From the NCBI RefSeq assembly GCF_002105285.1, contig NZ_MUHR01000006.1:124001-188000 (forward strand): a DNA stretch of 64,000 bases, given 5' to 3'. Below the pieces are notes generated by a model, which ran no database searches, had not been told where the DNA came from, and saw only the letters and a program-made list of their open reading frames with translations. Both the position numbers and the translations under genes were made by a program. The stretch comes from Planktotalea arctica (GTDB taxonomy: Bacteria; Pseudomonadota; Alphaproteobacteria; Rhodobacterales; Rhodobacteraceae). Positions 17,316 through 26,896 of this stretch are shown here, piece after piece. Positions within the stretch are counted from its first letter, which is position 1. Each line of letters begins with the position of its first letter.

Positions 17316-18635
17316 ATGACCTTTCGAGTAATGATCGCAGTTTTGGCAATGCTTGCAATGCCTTTCGTTGCAGTGGCCCAAAACGGACCCTTGCGCATCG
17401 AAATCACCGAAGGCGTGGTCGAACCCATGCCCTTTGCCGCGCCCGATTTCGTGGCCGAAAGCACCGCCGCGAACGAGTTCGCAGAGCAACTCGCCCGTGT
17501 CGTGGTCAGCGATTTGCAAGGCACGGGCCTGTTTCGCGAAGTGCCGCGCGCCGCCTATATCAGCCAGATCACCAGCTTTGATGCCCCTGTGCAATACGCC
17601 GATTGGAAGGCCGTTAATGCGCAGGCCCTTGTCACAGGCGCGGTGAACGTGAACGGCACGACCTTGAGCGTGAAGTTTCGCGTCTATGACGTGTTCTCCG
17701 GCACCGAAATCGGATCGGGTCTGCAGTTTGCCGGCACCACGCAGGGCTGGCGGCGCATGGCGCATAAGGTGGCCGATCAGGTCTACGCGCGCATCACCGG
17801 CGAGCAGCCCTACTTTGATAGCCGCGTGGTTTATGTTGCAGAGCAGGGACCAAAGGACAAACGTCTCAAGCGCCTTGCGATCATGGATTATGATGGCGCT
17901 AATGTGCAGTTTTTAACCGGCTCCGAGCACCTCGTGCTGGCACCGCGCTTTTCGCCCACCGGCGACCGCGTGCTTTATACCTCCTACGAGACAGGCTTCC
18001 CGCGGATTTACCTGCTCGACGTCGGCTCTGTGCAGCGCCGCGTGTTGGAAAGCCAGGAAGGCTCGATGAGCTTTGCGCCTCGTTTTTCCCCCGACGGGCG
18101 CACGGTGGTCTATTCACTGGCGCGCGGCGGCAATACGGATATCTACCGTATGGATATCACAAGCGGCACCAGCGCGCGCCTGACCTCTGCCCCCTCAATC
18201 GAAACCGCGCCAAGCTACAGCCCCGATGGCACCCGTATTGTTTTCGAAAGCGATCGCTCTGGATCGCAGCAAATCTACATCATGGGCGCAAATGGCGGCG
18301 AGCCGAAGCGCATCAGCTTTGGTCAGGGGCGCTACGGCACGCCCGTTTGGTCGCCGCGCGGCGATCTGATTGCCTTCACCAAGCAATCCAAGGGGCGTTT
18401 TCATATTGGCGTGATGAAGACCGACGGCTCTGAAGAACGTCTGCTGACCGCCTCCTTTCTGGATGAGGGGCCGACATGGTCCCCGAACGGGCGGGTCATC
18501 ATGTTCACCCGCGAAACCCAAGGTGCAAGCGGTAAGGCTTCGCTTTATTCGGTGGATATTTCAGGGCGCAATCTTAAACCCATTCCCACGACAGGCGGCG
18601 CGTCCGATCCTTCATGGTCCCCCCTTCAGCGCTAG
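17316..18635 (+). CDS. tolB: Tol-Pal system beta-propeller protein TolB
   Basis: A 439-residue periplasmic protein. A signal peptide ([22 protein letters not shown]) is followed by an N-terminal alpha/beta domain and a C-terminal six-bladed propeller of repeated PRFSPTGD / [11 protein letters not shown] / [19 protein letters not shown] units. It binds Pal and is released by TolA. ATG 17316 is preferred to GTG 17295, because GGAGCAGGACAGG precedes it and the signal peptide begins there. The 119-base gap after tolA is longer than others in the operon and may hold a second promoter. Confidence 0.94.
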   Translation: MTFRVMIAVLAMLAMPFVAVAQNGPLRIEITEGVVEPMPFAAPDFVAESTAANEFAEQLARVVVSDLQGTGLFREVPRAAYISQITSFDAPVQYADWKAVNAQALVTGAVNVNGTTLSVKFRVYDVFSGTEIGSGLQFAGTTQGWRRMAHKVADQVYARITGEQPYFDSRVVYVAEQGPKDKRLKRLAIMDYDGANVQFLTGSEHLVLAPRFSPTGDRVLYTSYETGFPRIYLLDVGSVQRRVLESQEGSMSFAPRFSPDGRTVVYSLARGGNTDIYRMDITSGTSARLTSAPSIETAPSYSPDGTRIVFESDRSGSQQIYIMGANGGEPKRISFGQGRYGTPVWSPRGDLIAFTKQSKGRFHIGVMKTDGSEERLLTASFLDEGPTWSPNGRVIMFTRETQGASGKASLYSVDISGRNLKPIPTTGGASDPSWSPLQR

Positions 18636-18680
18636 GTTGAACGGGGTATGAAACAGAATAGTAAGCAGTGAGACAAATAG

Positions 18681-19208
18681 ATGAAAATGATCACCAAAGC
18701 CCTTCTGCTGACAGGCGTTCTTGCGTTGGCGGCCTGCTCTAACAAAAATGACTTTGCTGGCGATGACGTCGTCGACTTGAACGCGGGCGCAAATGCCGGT
18801 GCTGGGTTCGGTGCCGATGCGGGCGGCGCGAGCGATCCACGCTCGGTTGCGTTTTTCCAGCAAAACGTCGGGGACCGTGTGCTTTTCGACGTGGATCAAT
18901 CCAGCCTGACGGGGCAGGGGCGCATCATCCTTGACGGCCAAACGCGCTGGTTGACGGAAAACTCAGATTACACCGCCATCATCGAGGGTCATGCGGATGA
19001 GCAAGGCACACGCGAATATAACGTCGCCCTCGGCGAGCGGCGCGCTAACACGGTGCGCGACTATCTAGTGAGCAAAGGCGTGCCATCCTCGCGTCTGCGC
19101 GTGGTCAGCTACGGCAAGGAACGCCCGATCGAGATTTGCAGCGCAGAGGATTGCTATGCTAAGAACCGCCGTGCGGTGACAGTGCTGGCCGCCGGCCTTT
19201 CAGGCTAG
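18681..19208 (+). CDS. pal: Peptidoglycan-associated lipoprotein Pal
   Basis: A 175-residue outer-membrane lipoprotein. The signal peptide ends in the lipobox LALAAC with the lipidated cysteine near residue 20, followed by a glycine/alanine-rich linker. An OmpA-like peptidoglycan-binding domain follows, with the conserved diaminopimelate-binding region (IIEGHADEQGTREYNVALG and RRANTVRDYL). It anchors the outer membrane to the cell wall and binds TolB. The gene lies 45 bases after tolB. Confidence 0.95.
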   Translation: MKMITKALLLTGVLALAACSNKNDFAGDDVVDLNAGANAGAGFGADAGGASDPRSVAFFQQNVGDRVLFDVDQSSLTGQGRIILDGQTRWLTENSDYTAIIEGHADEQGTREYNVALGERRANTVRDYLVSKGVPSSRLRVVSYGKERPIEICSAEDCYAKNRRAVTVLAAGLSG

Positions 19209-19233
19209 GCGCAGCGCATTGGGGGAGGTCCAT

Positions 19234-20076
19234 ATGAAGGCTCGGATGACACAGGTTTGTGCAGCAGCGGCGGTGGCTCTTTGCCTGTTGCCACCCCTTG
19301 CTTTGGCGCAGGCCAGCAAGGAACAGACGCTCGCCGATATCCGGCAGGACCTCACCGTATTGTTTGTCGAAATGCAGCGCCTCAAGCGCGAATTGTCCAC
19401 GACGGGCGCATCAGCGCCTGCGATTGGCGGCACTAGCGCGAACGATCGCATCACATCGGTTGAGGGGGAATTGCAGCGCCTCACGGGCAAAATCGAGCAG
19501 CTTGAGTTTCGTATTGAAACCATCGTCAAGGACGGCACCAACCGCATTGGCGATCTGGAATTCCGCCTTGTCGAATTGGAGGGCGGCGATGCTGGCGCCA
19601 TCGGCGAGACCAGCACGCTTGGCGGCGGCGTGGCGGCGCCTGCTGCTGCCAGCGTGCCAGCGTCGAGCTCTGATGCGGGCGGCGCGCAGCTTGCTGTCGG
19701 CGAGCAGGCGGACTTCGATGCGGCCGACAAGGCACTGAGCGACGGCGATGCCAGCGCAGCGGCCGAGCAATTCGCGCTCTTTAGCCAGAATTACCCGGGT
19801 AGTCCGCTGGAGGGCCAGGCACGCCTCAAACAGGGTGAAGCCTATGAGGCTGACGGCGATATGCGCGAAGCGGCGCGCGCCTATCTGGAGGCCTATTCGC
19901 GCGATCCGAATAGTGCGGTTGCACCTGAAGCCTTGTTCCGCTTGGGCCGCAGCCTTGGCCGGCTTGGCAAAGTGTCCGAAGCCTGCGTCACCCTTGGCGA
20001 GGTCGGCGCGCGTCACCCTGGCAGCGACGCGGCAAGCAGCGCAGCCGCTGAGATGAGCGCGCTCGCCTGTACCTAA
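19234..20076 (+). CDS. cpoB: Cell division coordinator CpoB (YbgF)
   Basis: A 280-residue periplasmic protein. A signal peptide (MTQVCAAAAVALCLLPPLALAQ) is followed by a coiled-coil trimerisation region (DLTVLFVEMQRLKREL and LTGKIEQLEFRIETI, about 30-120). After an alanine/serine-rich linker come TPR-like repeats (FALFSQNYPGSPLEGQARLK and AARAYLEAYSRDPNSAVAPE). CpoB links Tol function to peptidoglycan synthesis at the septum. ATG 19234 follows GGGGGAGG; a TTG at 19219 lies inside that site. The stop overlaps the tilS start (TAATG). Confidence 0.92.
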   Translation: MKARMTQVCAAAAVALCLLPPLALAQASKEQTLADIRQDLTVLFVEMQRLKRELSTTGASAPAIGGTSANDRITSVEGELQRLTGKIEQLEFRIETIVKDGTNRIGDLEFRLVELEGGDAGAIGETSTLGGGVAAPAAASVPASSSDAGGAQLAVGEQADFDAADKALSDGDASAAAEQFALFSQNYPGSPLEGQARLKQGEAYEADGDMREAARAYLEAYSRDPNSAVAPEALFRLGRSLGRLGKVSEACVTLGEVGARHPGSDAASSAAAEMSALACT

Positions 20077-21242
20077 TGCTGAATACGGCGCTGCTTTGCC
20101 AGCATATTCCTTTGGGCATCGCGCTTTCTGGCGGGAGCGATTCAAGCGCGCTTTTGACTTTGGCTGTTGATGCGCTTGGCGCTGAAAACCTGCGCGCGGT
20201 CACCGTGAACCATGGCCTTCGCGATGAGGCTGCGCTTGAAGCTCTGGCCGCCAAGCAGCTTTGCGCGCAACTGGGCGTGGCGCATGACACGCTTGATCTG
20301 CATGTGGCTGCGGGCAGCGGTCTGCAAGCGCGCGCACGCGGCGCGCGCTATGATGCGCTTTGCGCTTGGGCGCGCGAGAGCGGCGTTAGCGCGCTCGCAC
20401 TTGGCCACACGCAAAACGACGTCGCCGAAACCTTCATGATGCGCCTTGCGCGCGGCTCGGGCGTGGATGGGCTAGCGCAAATGCCTGCGCGCTTCGAGCG
20501 CGAGGGTACGCTGTTTCTGCGTCCTTTGCTCGATGCGACCCGCTCTGATCTTCAGTCGATGCTGCGCGGGCGTGGCATCCTCTGGAGCACGGACCCCTCC
20601 AATGCTGACCCGCGGTTTGCCCGCGTTCTGGCACGCAATGCGGGACCAGAACTCGCGGCGCTTGGCCTCACGCAAGAGCGGCTTAGCCAGAGCGCCAAAT
20701 GGATGCGCGCGGCCTGCGAGGTGCTCGAGCATGCTGCGGATGCGTGGATCGCACGCCATGCGCAGGGCGCGCACGGCGATGCGGTTTTCGACCTTGCAGA
20801 GTTGCGCCGCTGCCCCGAGGAAACGGCGGGCCGTGTTCTGACGCGCGCGCTCTGCGCGATCTCGGGCAAGCCCTATCGCCCGCGCTATAACGCGCTTGCT
20901 GAAATGATGGAAACCTACGCAGGGCGCACCCTGCATGGCTGTCTGATCTACCGCCACAAAGCCACGTTGCGCATCACCCGCGAGCTAAACGCGATGACCC
21001 CCGGCGACACGAAACGATGGGTGATTTCAGGTCCCTTGACGGCAAATCATACCATCGCACCGCTCACAGAGGCGGGGCTATCACAAGTCACGGACTGGCG
21101 CGCGACGGCTCTCTTGCCGCGCCGCTCGCTCTTGGCCAGCCCTGCAATCTGGCAAGGCCGCAGCCTTGTCGCCGCGCCGCTCGCTGCGCCTGATGGCACT
21201 TGGAGCGCGGCCGCGCCGAACCCGCTTCATCTTGCCAAATAA
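20076..21242 (+). CDS. tilS: tRNA(Ile)-lysidine synthetase TilS
   Basis: A 388-residue N-type ATP pyrophosphatase that converts cytidine 34 of the AUA-reading tRNA-Ile to lysidine. The PP-loop is SGGSDSS (18-24). The domain continues with AVTVNHGLRDEA and ALGHTQNDVAETFMMRLARGSG, all typical. The C-terminal domain is shorter than in E. coli. The start overlaps the cpoB stop by one base. The last codons (HLAK, TAA) coincide with copy 4 of the dispersed repeat, so the extreme C-terminus is probably not native sequence. Confidence 0.92.
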   Translation: MLNTALLCQHIPLGIALSGGSDSSALLTLAVDALGAENLRAVTVNHGLRDEAALEALAAKQLCAQLGVAHDTLDLHVAAGSGLQARARGARYDALCAWARESGVSALALGHTQNDVAETFMMRLARGSGVDGLAQMPARFEREGTLFLRPLLDATRSDLQSMLRGRGILWSTDPSNADPRFARVLARNAGPELAALGLTQERLSQSAKWMRAACEVLEHAADAWIARHAQGAHGDAVFDLAELRRCPEETAGRVLTRALCAISGKPYRPRYNALAEMMETYAGRTLHGCLIYRHKATLRITRELNAMTPGDTKRWVISGPLTANHTIAPLTEAGLSQVTDWRATALLPRRSLLASPAIWQGRSLVAAPLAAPDGTWSAAAPNPLHLAK

Positions 21243-21246
21243 ACTC
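21225..21246 (-). repeat. Short dispersed repeat, copy 4 (overlaps the tilS stop)
   Basis: Forward sequence CTTCATCTTGCCAAATAAAC followed by TC, the reverse complement of the motif at 2065, 6765 and 13815. It supplies the final codons and the stop of tilS and lies in the tiny gap to the converging hisE. Confidence 0.75.
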
Positions 21247-21257
21247 AAATCCCGAAT

Positions 21258-21575
21258 TCAGCTCTCGGCGCGCGCCGCTTTTTCGGCAATCCCCGATGTG
21301 CCTTTACGGCGCGCGAGCTCTGCCTCCACATCCGCCAGCGACACATCGCGCGCGGCCAGCATCACCAGCAGATGATAGAGCACGTCCGCCGCCTCAGATG
21401 TCAGCGCAGCCTTGTCGCCCTTCACTGCTTCGATAATCGCTTCAATCGCTTCTTCGCCGAATTTTTCGGCGCATTTCTCGGGGCCTTTGGCAAGCAGCTT
21501 GGCGGTCCAGCTTTTCGGGTCGCCGCCCGCTTTGCGCGCTTCTATCGTAGCGAAAAGGTCGTGCAAAATGCTCAT
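21258..21575 (-). CDS. hisE: Phosphoribosyl-ATP pyrophosphatase
   Basis: A 105-residue all-helical enzyme that hydrolyses phosphoribosyl-ATP to phosphoribosyl-AMP, step two of histidine synthesis. The MazG-like metal-binding pattern is clear ([14 protein letters not shown] and [14 protein letters not shown]). It starts in a 4-base overlap with the hisF stop and is the last gene of hisA-hisF-hisE. The hisI function is not fused and not in the window. Confidence 0.93.
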   Translation of the reverse strand: MSILHDLFATIEARKAGGDPKSWTAKLLAKGPEKCAEKFGEEAIEAIIEAVKGDKAALTSEAADVLYHLLVMLAARDVSLADVEAELARRKGTSGIAEKAARAES

Positions 21576-22333
21576 GTCAGCCTCACTGGAATACCCGCGG
21601 CGGCCATATGCGCCTTGGCCTCGGCTATGGTGAATTCCCCGAAGTGAAAGATCGATGCGGCAAGCACGGCGCTTGCGCCGCCTTGTGTTACGCCCTCGAC
21701 CAGATGATCTAGCGTGCCAACGCCTCCCGAGGCAATGACGGGAATATTGACTGCATCCGAAATGGCGCGGGTCAAAGGCAGGTTGAACCCCGCCTTGGTG
21801 CCATCGCGGTCCATCGAAGTCAGCAAAATTTCGCCGGCACCTTTTTCGGCGACGAGCTGTGCAAATTCCACCGCATCAATTCCGGTTTCCTTGCGCCCGC
21901 CATGGGTGAATATCTCCCAGCGGCCCGGCGCGACAGTTTTGGCGTCTATGGCGCAAACGATGCACTGGCTGCCGAATTGGTCTGCTGCTTCGCTGAGCAC
22001 ATCAGGGCGCGCAACGGCGGCAGAGTTGAAACTGACCTTATCCGCGCCCGCAAGCAGCAATGCGCGTACATCTTCAACTTCGCGCACGCCTCCACCCACG
22101 GTCAGCGGGATATAACATTGCTCTGCGGTGCGGCGCACCACGTCGAACATGGTGCCGCGATTTTCGTGCGTGGCATGAATATCAAGGAAGCAAAGTTCGT
22201 CAGCGCCAGCAAGATCATAGGCGCGCGCGCTTTCAACCGGATCGCCTGCATCGCGCAGCCCGACGAAGTTCACGCCTTTGACAACCCGCCCGTCAGCAAC
22301 ATCAAGGCAAGGAATAATACGGGTTTTAAGCAT
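21572..22333 (-). CDS. hisF: Imidazole glycerol phosphate synthase, cyclase subunit
   Basis: A 253-residue TIM-barrel cyclase that, with HisH, makes imidazole glycerol phosphate and AICAR. The catalytic D11 is in [16 protein letters not shown], and D130 is expected in [13 protein letters not shown] 22333 (MLKTRIIP) matches the family; an upstream start adds five residues only. Paired hairpins precede the gene at 22346-22390, and hisE follows in overlap. Confidence 0.95.
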   Translation of the reverse strand: MLKTRIIPCLDVADGRVVKGVNFVGLRDAGDPVESARAYDLAGADELCFLDIHATHENRGTMFDVVRRTAEQCYIPLTVGGGVREVEDVRALLLAGADKVSFNSAAVARPDVLSEAADQFGSQCIVCAIDAKTVAPGRWEIFTHGGRKETGIDAVEFAQLVAEKGAGEILLTSMDRDGTKAGFNLPLTRAISDAVNIPVIASGGVGTLDHLVEGVTQGGASAVLAASIFHFGEFTIAEAKAHMAAAGIPVRLT

Positions 22334-22345
22334 TGCAAGCGGCTC

Positions 22346-22390
22346 CAATTTTTCTTGAAAAATTGCACCCCGGTTTTTCGCAGAAAAATC
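22346..22390. repeat. Two AT-rich hairpins between hisA and hisF
   Basis: A perfect inverted repeat, CAATTTTTC / GAAAAATTG (22346-22354 with 22357-22365), is followed by TTTTTC/GAAAAA (22374-22379 with 22383-22388). They fill the whole 60-base hisA-hisF gap on the transcribed strand. They resemble the hairpin array at 2001-2066 in style and may be the same kind of element, or modulate expression or processing between hisA and hisF. Confidence 0.65.
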
Positions 22391-22393
22391 TTA

Positions 22394-23113
22394 TCATTTT
22401 AGCGCTTTCAAAGCTGCGCCAAGATCAAGTGCACCATCATAAAGCGCACGGCCCGAAATCGCGCCGTCAAGGCCCGCACCGCAATCGCGCAAAGCGATCA
22501 GATCGGCCAGTGAGGACACGCCGCCCGAGGCGATCACAGGAATGGAGACTGCGCGCGCCAAAGCCGCCGTCGCCTCCACGTTCGGCCCCTGCATCGCGCC
22601 GTCGCGGTTGATGTCGGTGTAAATGATTGCCGCCACGCCTGCGTCCTCGAACGAGCGCGCAAGGTCCGTGACCTCCACATCGGTCTCTTCGGCCCAGCCT
22701 TTTGTTGCAACCTTGCCCGCGCGTGCATCGATACCGACGGCCACCTGTCCGGGAAAGGCTTTGGCCGCCTGCCGCACCAGATCGGGGTTCTCCACCGCCA
22801 CGGTGCCAAGGATTACGCGCTGCAAACCTTTGTCCAACCACCGCTCGATCGTGGCCATGTCGCGGATGCCGCCGCCAAGTTGGGCAGGCACTTTGCAGGC
22901 CTTCAGGATCGCTTCCACAGGGGCGGCATTCATCGGCTCGCCTGCAAAAGCGCCATTGAGATCAACGAGGTGCAGCCACTCGCACCCCGCCTCTACAAAG
23001 GCCATTGCCTGCGCGGCAGGATCATCGTTGAACACCGTGGCCTGGTCCATTTCACCGTGCACGAGGCGCACGGCCTGACCGTCCTTGAGATCGATTGCAG
23101 GATAGAGGATCAT
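22394..23113 (-). CDS. hisA: Phosphoribosyl-formimino-AICAR ribotide isomerase
   Basis: A 239-residue TIM-barrel isomerase of histidine synthesis. The catalytic D8 is in [17 protein letters not shown] and the second aspartate lies in [21 protein letters not shown] 23113 gives the conserved N-terminus; the open frame extends 25 codons upstream without similarity to the family. It is homologous to HisF and precedes it. Its own promoter should lie between it and the divergent DUF2147 gene at 23245. Confidence 0.94.
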   Translation of the reverse strand: MILYPAIDLKDGQAVRLVHGEMDQATVFNDDPAAQAMAFVEAGCEWLHLVDLNGAFAGEPMNAAPVEAILKACKVPAQLGGGIRDMATIERWLDKGLQRVILGTVAVENPDLVRQAAKAFPGQVAVGIDARAGKVATKGWAEETDVEVTDLARSFEDAGVAAIIYTDINRDGAMQGPNVEATAALARAVSIPVIASGGVSSLADLIALRDCGAGLDGAISGRALYDGALDLGAALKALK

Positions 23114-23244
23114 AGCGCGCAGCCCTTTCATTTCTTGCGCTTTGCATTCGCACGGGATCGCCGGATTTGCAACGGGGCGTAGCGTCAAGGCTTGCTTTGC
23201 GCGCCGCGCGCTTGCACGCTGCGTGGATATATTGGGAGGATACC

Positions 23245-23634
23245 ATGAAAATAGTGATGACAGCCGCTGCGATTGCCCTGCTGGCGAGTTCGGCGCTGGC
23301 CGATCCGATCTACGGCACGTGGCGCACGATCAAAGACGACAACGGCAACTTCGGAGACATTAAGGTTTCGGCCTGCGGTGCCAAGATTTGCGGTGTTTTG
23401 ACCACGTCCTATAATGGCGAAGGCAATGTCTGGAAATCGCCCAATGACGGTAAAAACATTATTTGGGACATGCAGGCTGACGGCGGCGGTGCCTATTCGG
23501 GCGGCAAGGTCTGGGCACCTGATCGCGACAAGACCTACAACAGCCGTCTTGAATTGAATGGCACTACGCTAAGCGTCAAAGGCTGTGTGCTGGGCATCTG
23601 CCGCAGCGGAGGCACGTGGACGCGCGTCAACTAG
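23245..23634 (+). CDS. Secreted DUF2147 protein, copy A
   Basis: A 129-residue protein: signal peptide ([19 protein letters not shown]), then a DUF2147 domain (DPIYGTWRT near the start, [45 protein letters not shown] at the end). DUF2147 is a small beta-rich domain of unknown function in periplasmic or outer proteins; four cysteines may form two disulphides. ATG 23245 follows GGGAGGA. It lies in tandem with copy B on the plus strand, against the his genes. Confidence 0.85.
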   Translation: MKIVMTAAAIALLASSALADPIYGTWRTIKDDNGNFGDIKVSACGAKICGVLTTSYNGEGNVWKSPNDGKNIIWDMQADGGGAYSGGKVWAPDRDKTYNSRLELNGTTLSVKGCVLGICRSGGTWTRVN

Positions 23635-23764
23635 GGTCTCTATCACTTTATTGTTTCAGCGCCGATTTCGTAGCGTGTTTCGCGCGCCCGGGTGTAGAGG
23701 GCGAAAGAGCGCGGTTAACTCCGCGTCCCGTGCGCTCCGGATCGGGCGTTTGGATTTTTTCGAA

Positions 23765-24154
23765 ATGCAATGGAGCGGTTTTATCACTGCCCTCTTCCTA
23801 AGCCTCGCGCCTTTGGTGGCGCAGGCCGAAAACCCCATAGGCACATGGCATACAGAGCCAGACGCGAAAAAGCAGACTGCGCATGTTCTGGTGACGAAAT
23901 GCGGCACTGGTTTTTGCGGCAAGATGGTGCGCGCCTTTGATCAGTCCGGTAAACAGATCGCCCATAAGAACGTCGGCAAACGCCTGTTCTGGGATGCCAA
24001 ACCCATAGGCAAGGGTGATTTCGCGGGCCGCGCCTATGTGCCGTTGCTGGGCAAGGACTTCCCAGCAACGATGACGGTCACGAACAGCCGCATGATCGTA
24101 AAGGGTTGCGGCGGCCCCGTGTGCAAATCCCAGCGCTGGACCCGCGTGAACTAA
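23765..24154 (+). CDS. Secreted DUF2147 protein, copy B
   Basis: Also 129 residues and a paralogue of the preceding protein: signal peptide (MQWSGFITALFLSLAPLVAQA), NPIGTWHTEPDAKKQ, VTKCGTGFCGKMV, MTVTNSRMIVKGCGGPVCK and an identical WTRVN end. The identical length, matching cysteine positions and head-to-tail order point to tandem duplication followed by divergence. ATG 23765 begins the signal peptide. The gene ends exactly where the converging hisH ends. Function unknown. Confidence 0.83.
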   Translation: MQWSGFITALFLSLAPLVAQAENPIGTWHTEPDAKKQTAHVLVTKCGTGFCGKMVRAFDQSGKQIAHKNVGKRLFWDAKPIGKGDFAGRAYVPLLGKDFPATMTVTNSRMIVKGCGGPVCKSQRWTRVN

Positions 24155-24793
24155 TCACGGCGACCATGTCAGAAAATTCGAGATCAGCCGCAGGCCAACC
24201 TGCTGGCTTTTCTCGGGATGAAATTGCATCCCCAGCATCGTGCCGCGCCCGACCACTGCAGTGACATCACCTGCATACTCGACATGGGCAAGGCGCTCTT
24301 CGGGTTTGGCCACATCAAAGTGGTAGGAATGCACGAAATAGGTGTGATCGCCGGTTTGAACGCCCTCGAACACAGGGTGGGGCGCATCGATCACCAGATC
24401 GTTCCACCCCATATGCGGCACCTTCAATGATGTATCACGCGGCGTGATTTTCACCACTTCGCCGTCGATCCAGCCAAGCCCGTCCGTGTCTTCATATTCG
24501 CGCCCCAGCGTGGCCATAAGCTGCATCCCGACGCAAATTCCAAGGAAGGGCCGCGCCTTGATTGTGACCGCCTCTTGCAGGGCGTCGAACAATCCGCCCG
24601 TGCCTTTGAGCGCTTTGACGCAGGCAGGAAAGGCACCGTCACCCGGCAGAACGATCCGGTCCGCGCGGGCCACGACATCGGCGTCCGATGTCACGATAAC
24701 CTCACCTGCACCGACTTCGCGCGCCATGCGGCCAAAGGCCTTCTCTGCGGAATGAAGATTGCCGCTCTCGTAATCAATAATTGCCGTCAGCAC
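24155..24793 (-). CDS. hisH: Imidazole glycerol phosphate synthase, glutaminase subunit
   Basis: A 212-residue class I glutamine amidotransferase that feeds ammonia to HisF. The nucleophile cysteine lies in LGICVGMQLMA and the His/Glu pair in GMQFHPEKSQ near the C-terminus. The N-terminal DYESGNLHS is the family oxyanion region. It follows hisB after one base. The partner hisF is separated from it by the two DUF2147 genes and hisA. Confidence 0.94.
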   Translation of the reverse strand: MLTAIIDYESGNLHSAEKAFGRMAREVGAGEVIVTSDADVVARADRIVLPGDGAFPACVKALKGTGGLFDALQEAVTIKARPFLGICVGMQLMATLGREYEDTDGLGWIDGEVVKITPRDTSLKVPHMGWNDLVIDAPHPVFEGVQTGDHTYFVHSYHFDVAKPEERLAHVEYAGDVTAVVGRGTMLGMQFHPEKSQQVGLRLISNFLTWSP

Positions 24794-24794
24794 G

Positions 24795-25382
24795 TCACAG
24801 CGTTCCTTTGGTGGACGGGACTGCGTCTGATTTTCGCTGATCGGTCTCTACTGCGATCCGCAGCGCGCGCGCGACCGCTTTGAATGCGGCCTCTGCAATG
24901 TGGTGGCTGTTGAAGCCGTGAAGCTGATCGACGTGCAGTGTAATGCCGCCGTGCGTGGCAAAGGCCTGGAAAAACTCGCGTATCAGTTCGCAATCGAAAG
25001 TGCCGATTTTCTGCGTCGGTAGGTCGAGGTTCCACACCAGAAATGGCCGCGCAGAGAGGTCCAAGGCGCAGCGCACCTGTGCATCGTCCATTGGCAAATG
25101 GCACGCGCCATACCGGACAATTCCGCGTTTATCGCCAAGCGCTTGGGCCAGTGCCTGGCCCAAAGCAATGCCCGTATCCTCGACTGTGTGGTGATCATCG
25201 ATATGCAGATCGCCCTTGGCGCGGATGCTCATGTCGATCAGGGAATGGCGTGCCAGTTGATCCAGCATATGATCGAAGAAACCGATGCCGGTCTGGTTGT
25301 CGTAAACGCCGGTTCCATCGAGGTTGATCTCGACCGAAATATCCGTTTCCGCCGTGGCGCGTGTCACTGTGGCCGTCCGCAT
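24795..25382 (-). CDS. hisB: Imidazoleglycerol-phosphate dehydratase
   Basis: 195 residues, the usual length of the monofunctional enzyme. Manganese-binding histidine motifs are [18 protein letters not shown] in the first half and [13 protein letters not shown] in the second. ATG 25382 ([15 protein letters not shown]) is chosen over an upstream frame start that would overlap the divergent gene. It is the promoter-proximal gene of hisB-hisH. Confidence 0.95.
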   Translation of the reverse strand: MRTATVTRATAETDISVEINLDGTGVYDNQTGIGFFDHMLDQLARHSLIDMSIRAKGDLHIDDHHTVEDTGIALGQALAQALGDKRGIVRYGACHLPMDDAQVRCALDLSARPFLVWNLDLPTQKIGTFDCELIREFFQAFATHGGITLHVDQLHGFNSHHIAEAAFKAVARALRIAVETDQRKSDAVPSTKGTL

Positions 25383-25516
25383 AGGGCTATCCTCAAGGCT
25401 AATGTTTGCGCCCTTATAACAGTCGCGCGGCGCGCGCCAAGCACAAGCGTTTCGCGATTGCACTGGCGTGACCTCTATGCCAGCTTTGGCGCAACCCATC
25501 AAAAGGATCAGACCCA

Positions 25517-25756
25517 ATGGCCACCTGCGTTTTCGTGCAGATCAGATGCAAACCCGGCAGCACTTATAAGGTGGCCGAAAAGATTGCGCTCGAAGAGATT
25601 CATTCCGAGATTTATTCAACCTCGGGCGAATATGATCTGATCGTGAAGATGTATATCCCGAGCGAGGAAGACATTGGTATGTATATCAACGACCATCTGC
25701 TCCCCATTGAGGGGATTGAGCGCTCGCTTACCACGATGACCTTCAAGGCGTTCTAA
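25517..25756 (+). CDS. Stand-alone Lrp/AsnC ligand-binding (RAM) domain protein
   Basis: A 79-residue protein consisting only of the AsnC-type effector-binding domain: [55 protein letters not shown]. There is no helix-turn-helix. Such stand-alone RAM proteins form dimers or decamers, bind amino acids and probably act as sensors or partners of full-length Lrp proteins. It is divergent to hisB and 3 bases ahead of the CoA-transferase gene, so it is the first gene of a two-gene unit. Confidence 0.85.
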   Translation: MATCVFVQIRCKPGSTYKVAEKIALEEIHSEIYSTSGEYDLIVKMYIPSEEDIGMYINDHLLPIEGIERSLTTMTFKAF

Positions 25757-25759
25757 AGC

Positions 25760-26842
25760 GTGCTCGAAGGGATCAAAATCGTCGAGATCGAAGGCCTCGG
25801 ACCTGCGCCTTTCGCGGGAATGATGCTGGCGGATCTTGGGGCTGATGTGACGGTCATTCACCGCAAGGGCAAAGCGGGGGGTGTTACGGCAGCGGCTAGT
25901 CTGCTCGATCGTGGAAAACGCTCGATTGATTTGGATTTGAAGGATGCAGGTGATCTTGAGATTGCACGCAAGCTGATTGCGCGCGCGGACGGTGTGATCG
26001 AGGGCTTTCGCCCCGGCGTGATGGAGCGATTGGGGCTGGGTCCAGAGAAATGCCGCGTGGATAACCCCAAACTGGTCTATGGGCGCATGACGGGCTGGGG
26101 CCAAACCGGCCCGCGCGCGCAGCAGGCGGGGCATGATCTTAACTATATCGCTACCTCCGGCGCGCTGCACTATGCCTCTCTGCCAAGTGATGCGCCTGTG
26201 ACGCCCGCAACATTGGTTGGCGATATCGGCGGCGGTGCCTTGTACCTGGTTGCAGGCATGCTGGCGGGCATCATCAAGGCCGCGCGCACGGGGCAGGGCA
26301 CCGTTGTGGATGCGGCAATTGTCGACGGCTCGGCCCATATGATGAACCTGCTGATGGCATTGGGGCAGGGGGGTGGCCTGTCGGAGGGGCGTGGTCAAAG
26401 CCTGCTGGACGGGCCGCATTGGTCGCGCACATATCGCTGTGCCTGCGGCGGCTTTGTTTCGGTACAGGCGCTGGAGCCACAGTTCTATGCGGCGCTGCTC
26501 GCAGCGCTTGACCTTGGCGCGGATGCTAGCATGCACAGCCAGCACGATGCGCGCGCCTGGCCTGCGCAAATCGCTATCTTCAAAGGCATTTTTGCCGCAG
26601 AGACGCGTGCCCATTGGGCCGCGCATTTCGCAGATTCTGAGGCCTGCGTCGCTGCGGTGTTGTCGCCGCAGGAGGCTGCATGCGAGCCGCATATCGCTGC
26701 GCGCGGCATCTGGGCTGCGCCGGGCGGTACGCTTCAAGCCGCCCCTGCACCGCGCTTTGATGCAGAGCTCCCCGCCATAGCCAAAGCTCCCGAGCGCGGG
26801 GCTGACCGCGTAGCGATTCTGGCTGAAATTGGCGTGCATTAG
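25760..26842 (+). CDS. Family III CoA-transferase, alpha-methylacyl-CoA racemase type
   Basis: A 360-residue CaiB/BaiF protein. The N-terminus (GIKIVEIEGLGPAPFAGMML) and the central GRMTGWGQTGP and AGHDLNYIATSGAL motifs are those of the alpha-methylacyl-CoA racemase branch, which epimerises 2-methyl branched acyl-CoA esters. The conserved His-Asp of AGHDLNY would be part of the active site. The start is GTG 25760, just after the RAM-domain gene. Other branches transfer CoA between acids, so the exact substrate is open. Confidence 0.82.
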   Translation: MLEGIKIVEIEGLGPAPFAGMMLADLGADVTVIHRKGKAGGVTAAASLLDRGKRSIDLDLKDAGDLEIARKLIARADGVIEGFRPGVMERLGLGPEKCRVDNPKLVYGRMTGWGQTGPRAQQAGHDLNYIATSGALHYASLPSDAPVTPATLVGDIGGGALYLVAGMLAGIIKAARTGQGTVVDAAIVDGSAHMMNLLMALGQGGGLSEGRGQSLLDGPHWSRTYRCACGGFVSVQALEPQFYAALLAALDLGADASMHSQHDARAWPAQIAIFKGIFAAETRAHWAAHFADSEACVAAVLSPQEAACEPHIAARGIWAAPGGTLQAAPAPRFDAELPAIAKAPERGADRVAILAEIGVH

Positions 26843-26896
26843 GGCGAATTTACCCTTGCACCGACCCGCTACTTTGCGCGATAGACAAGTCAATGC

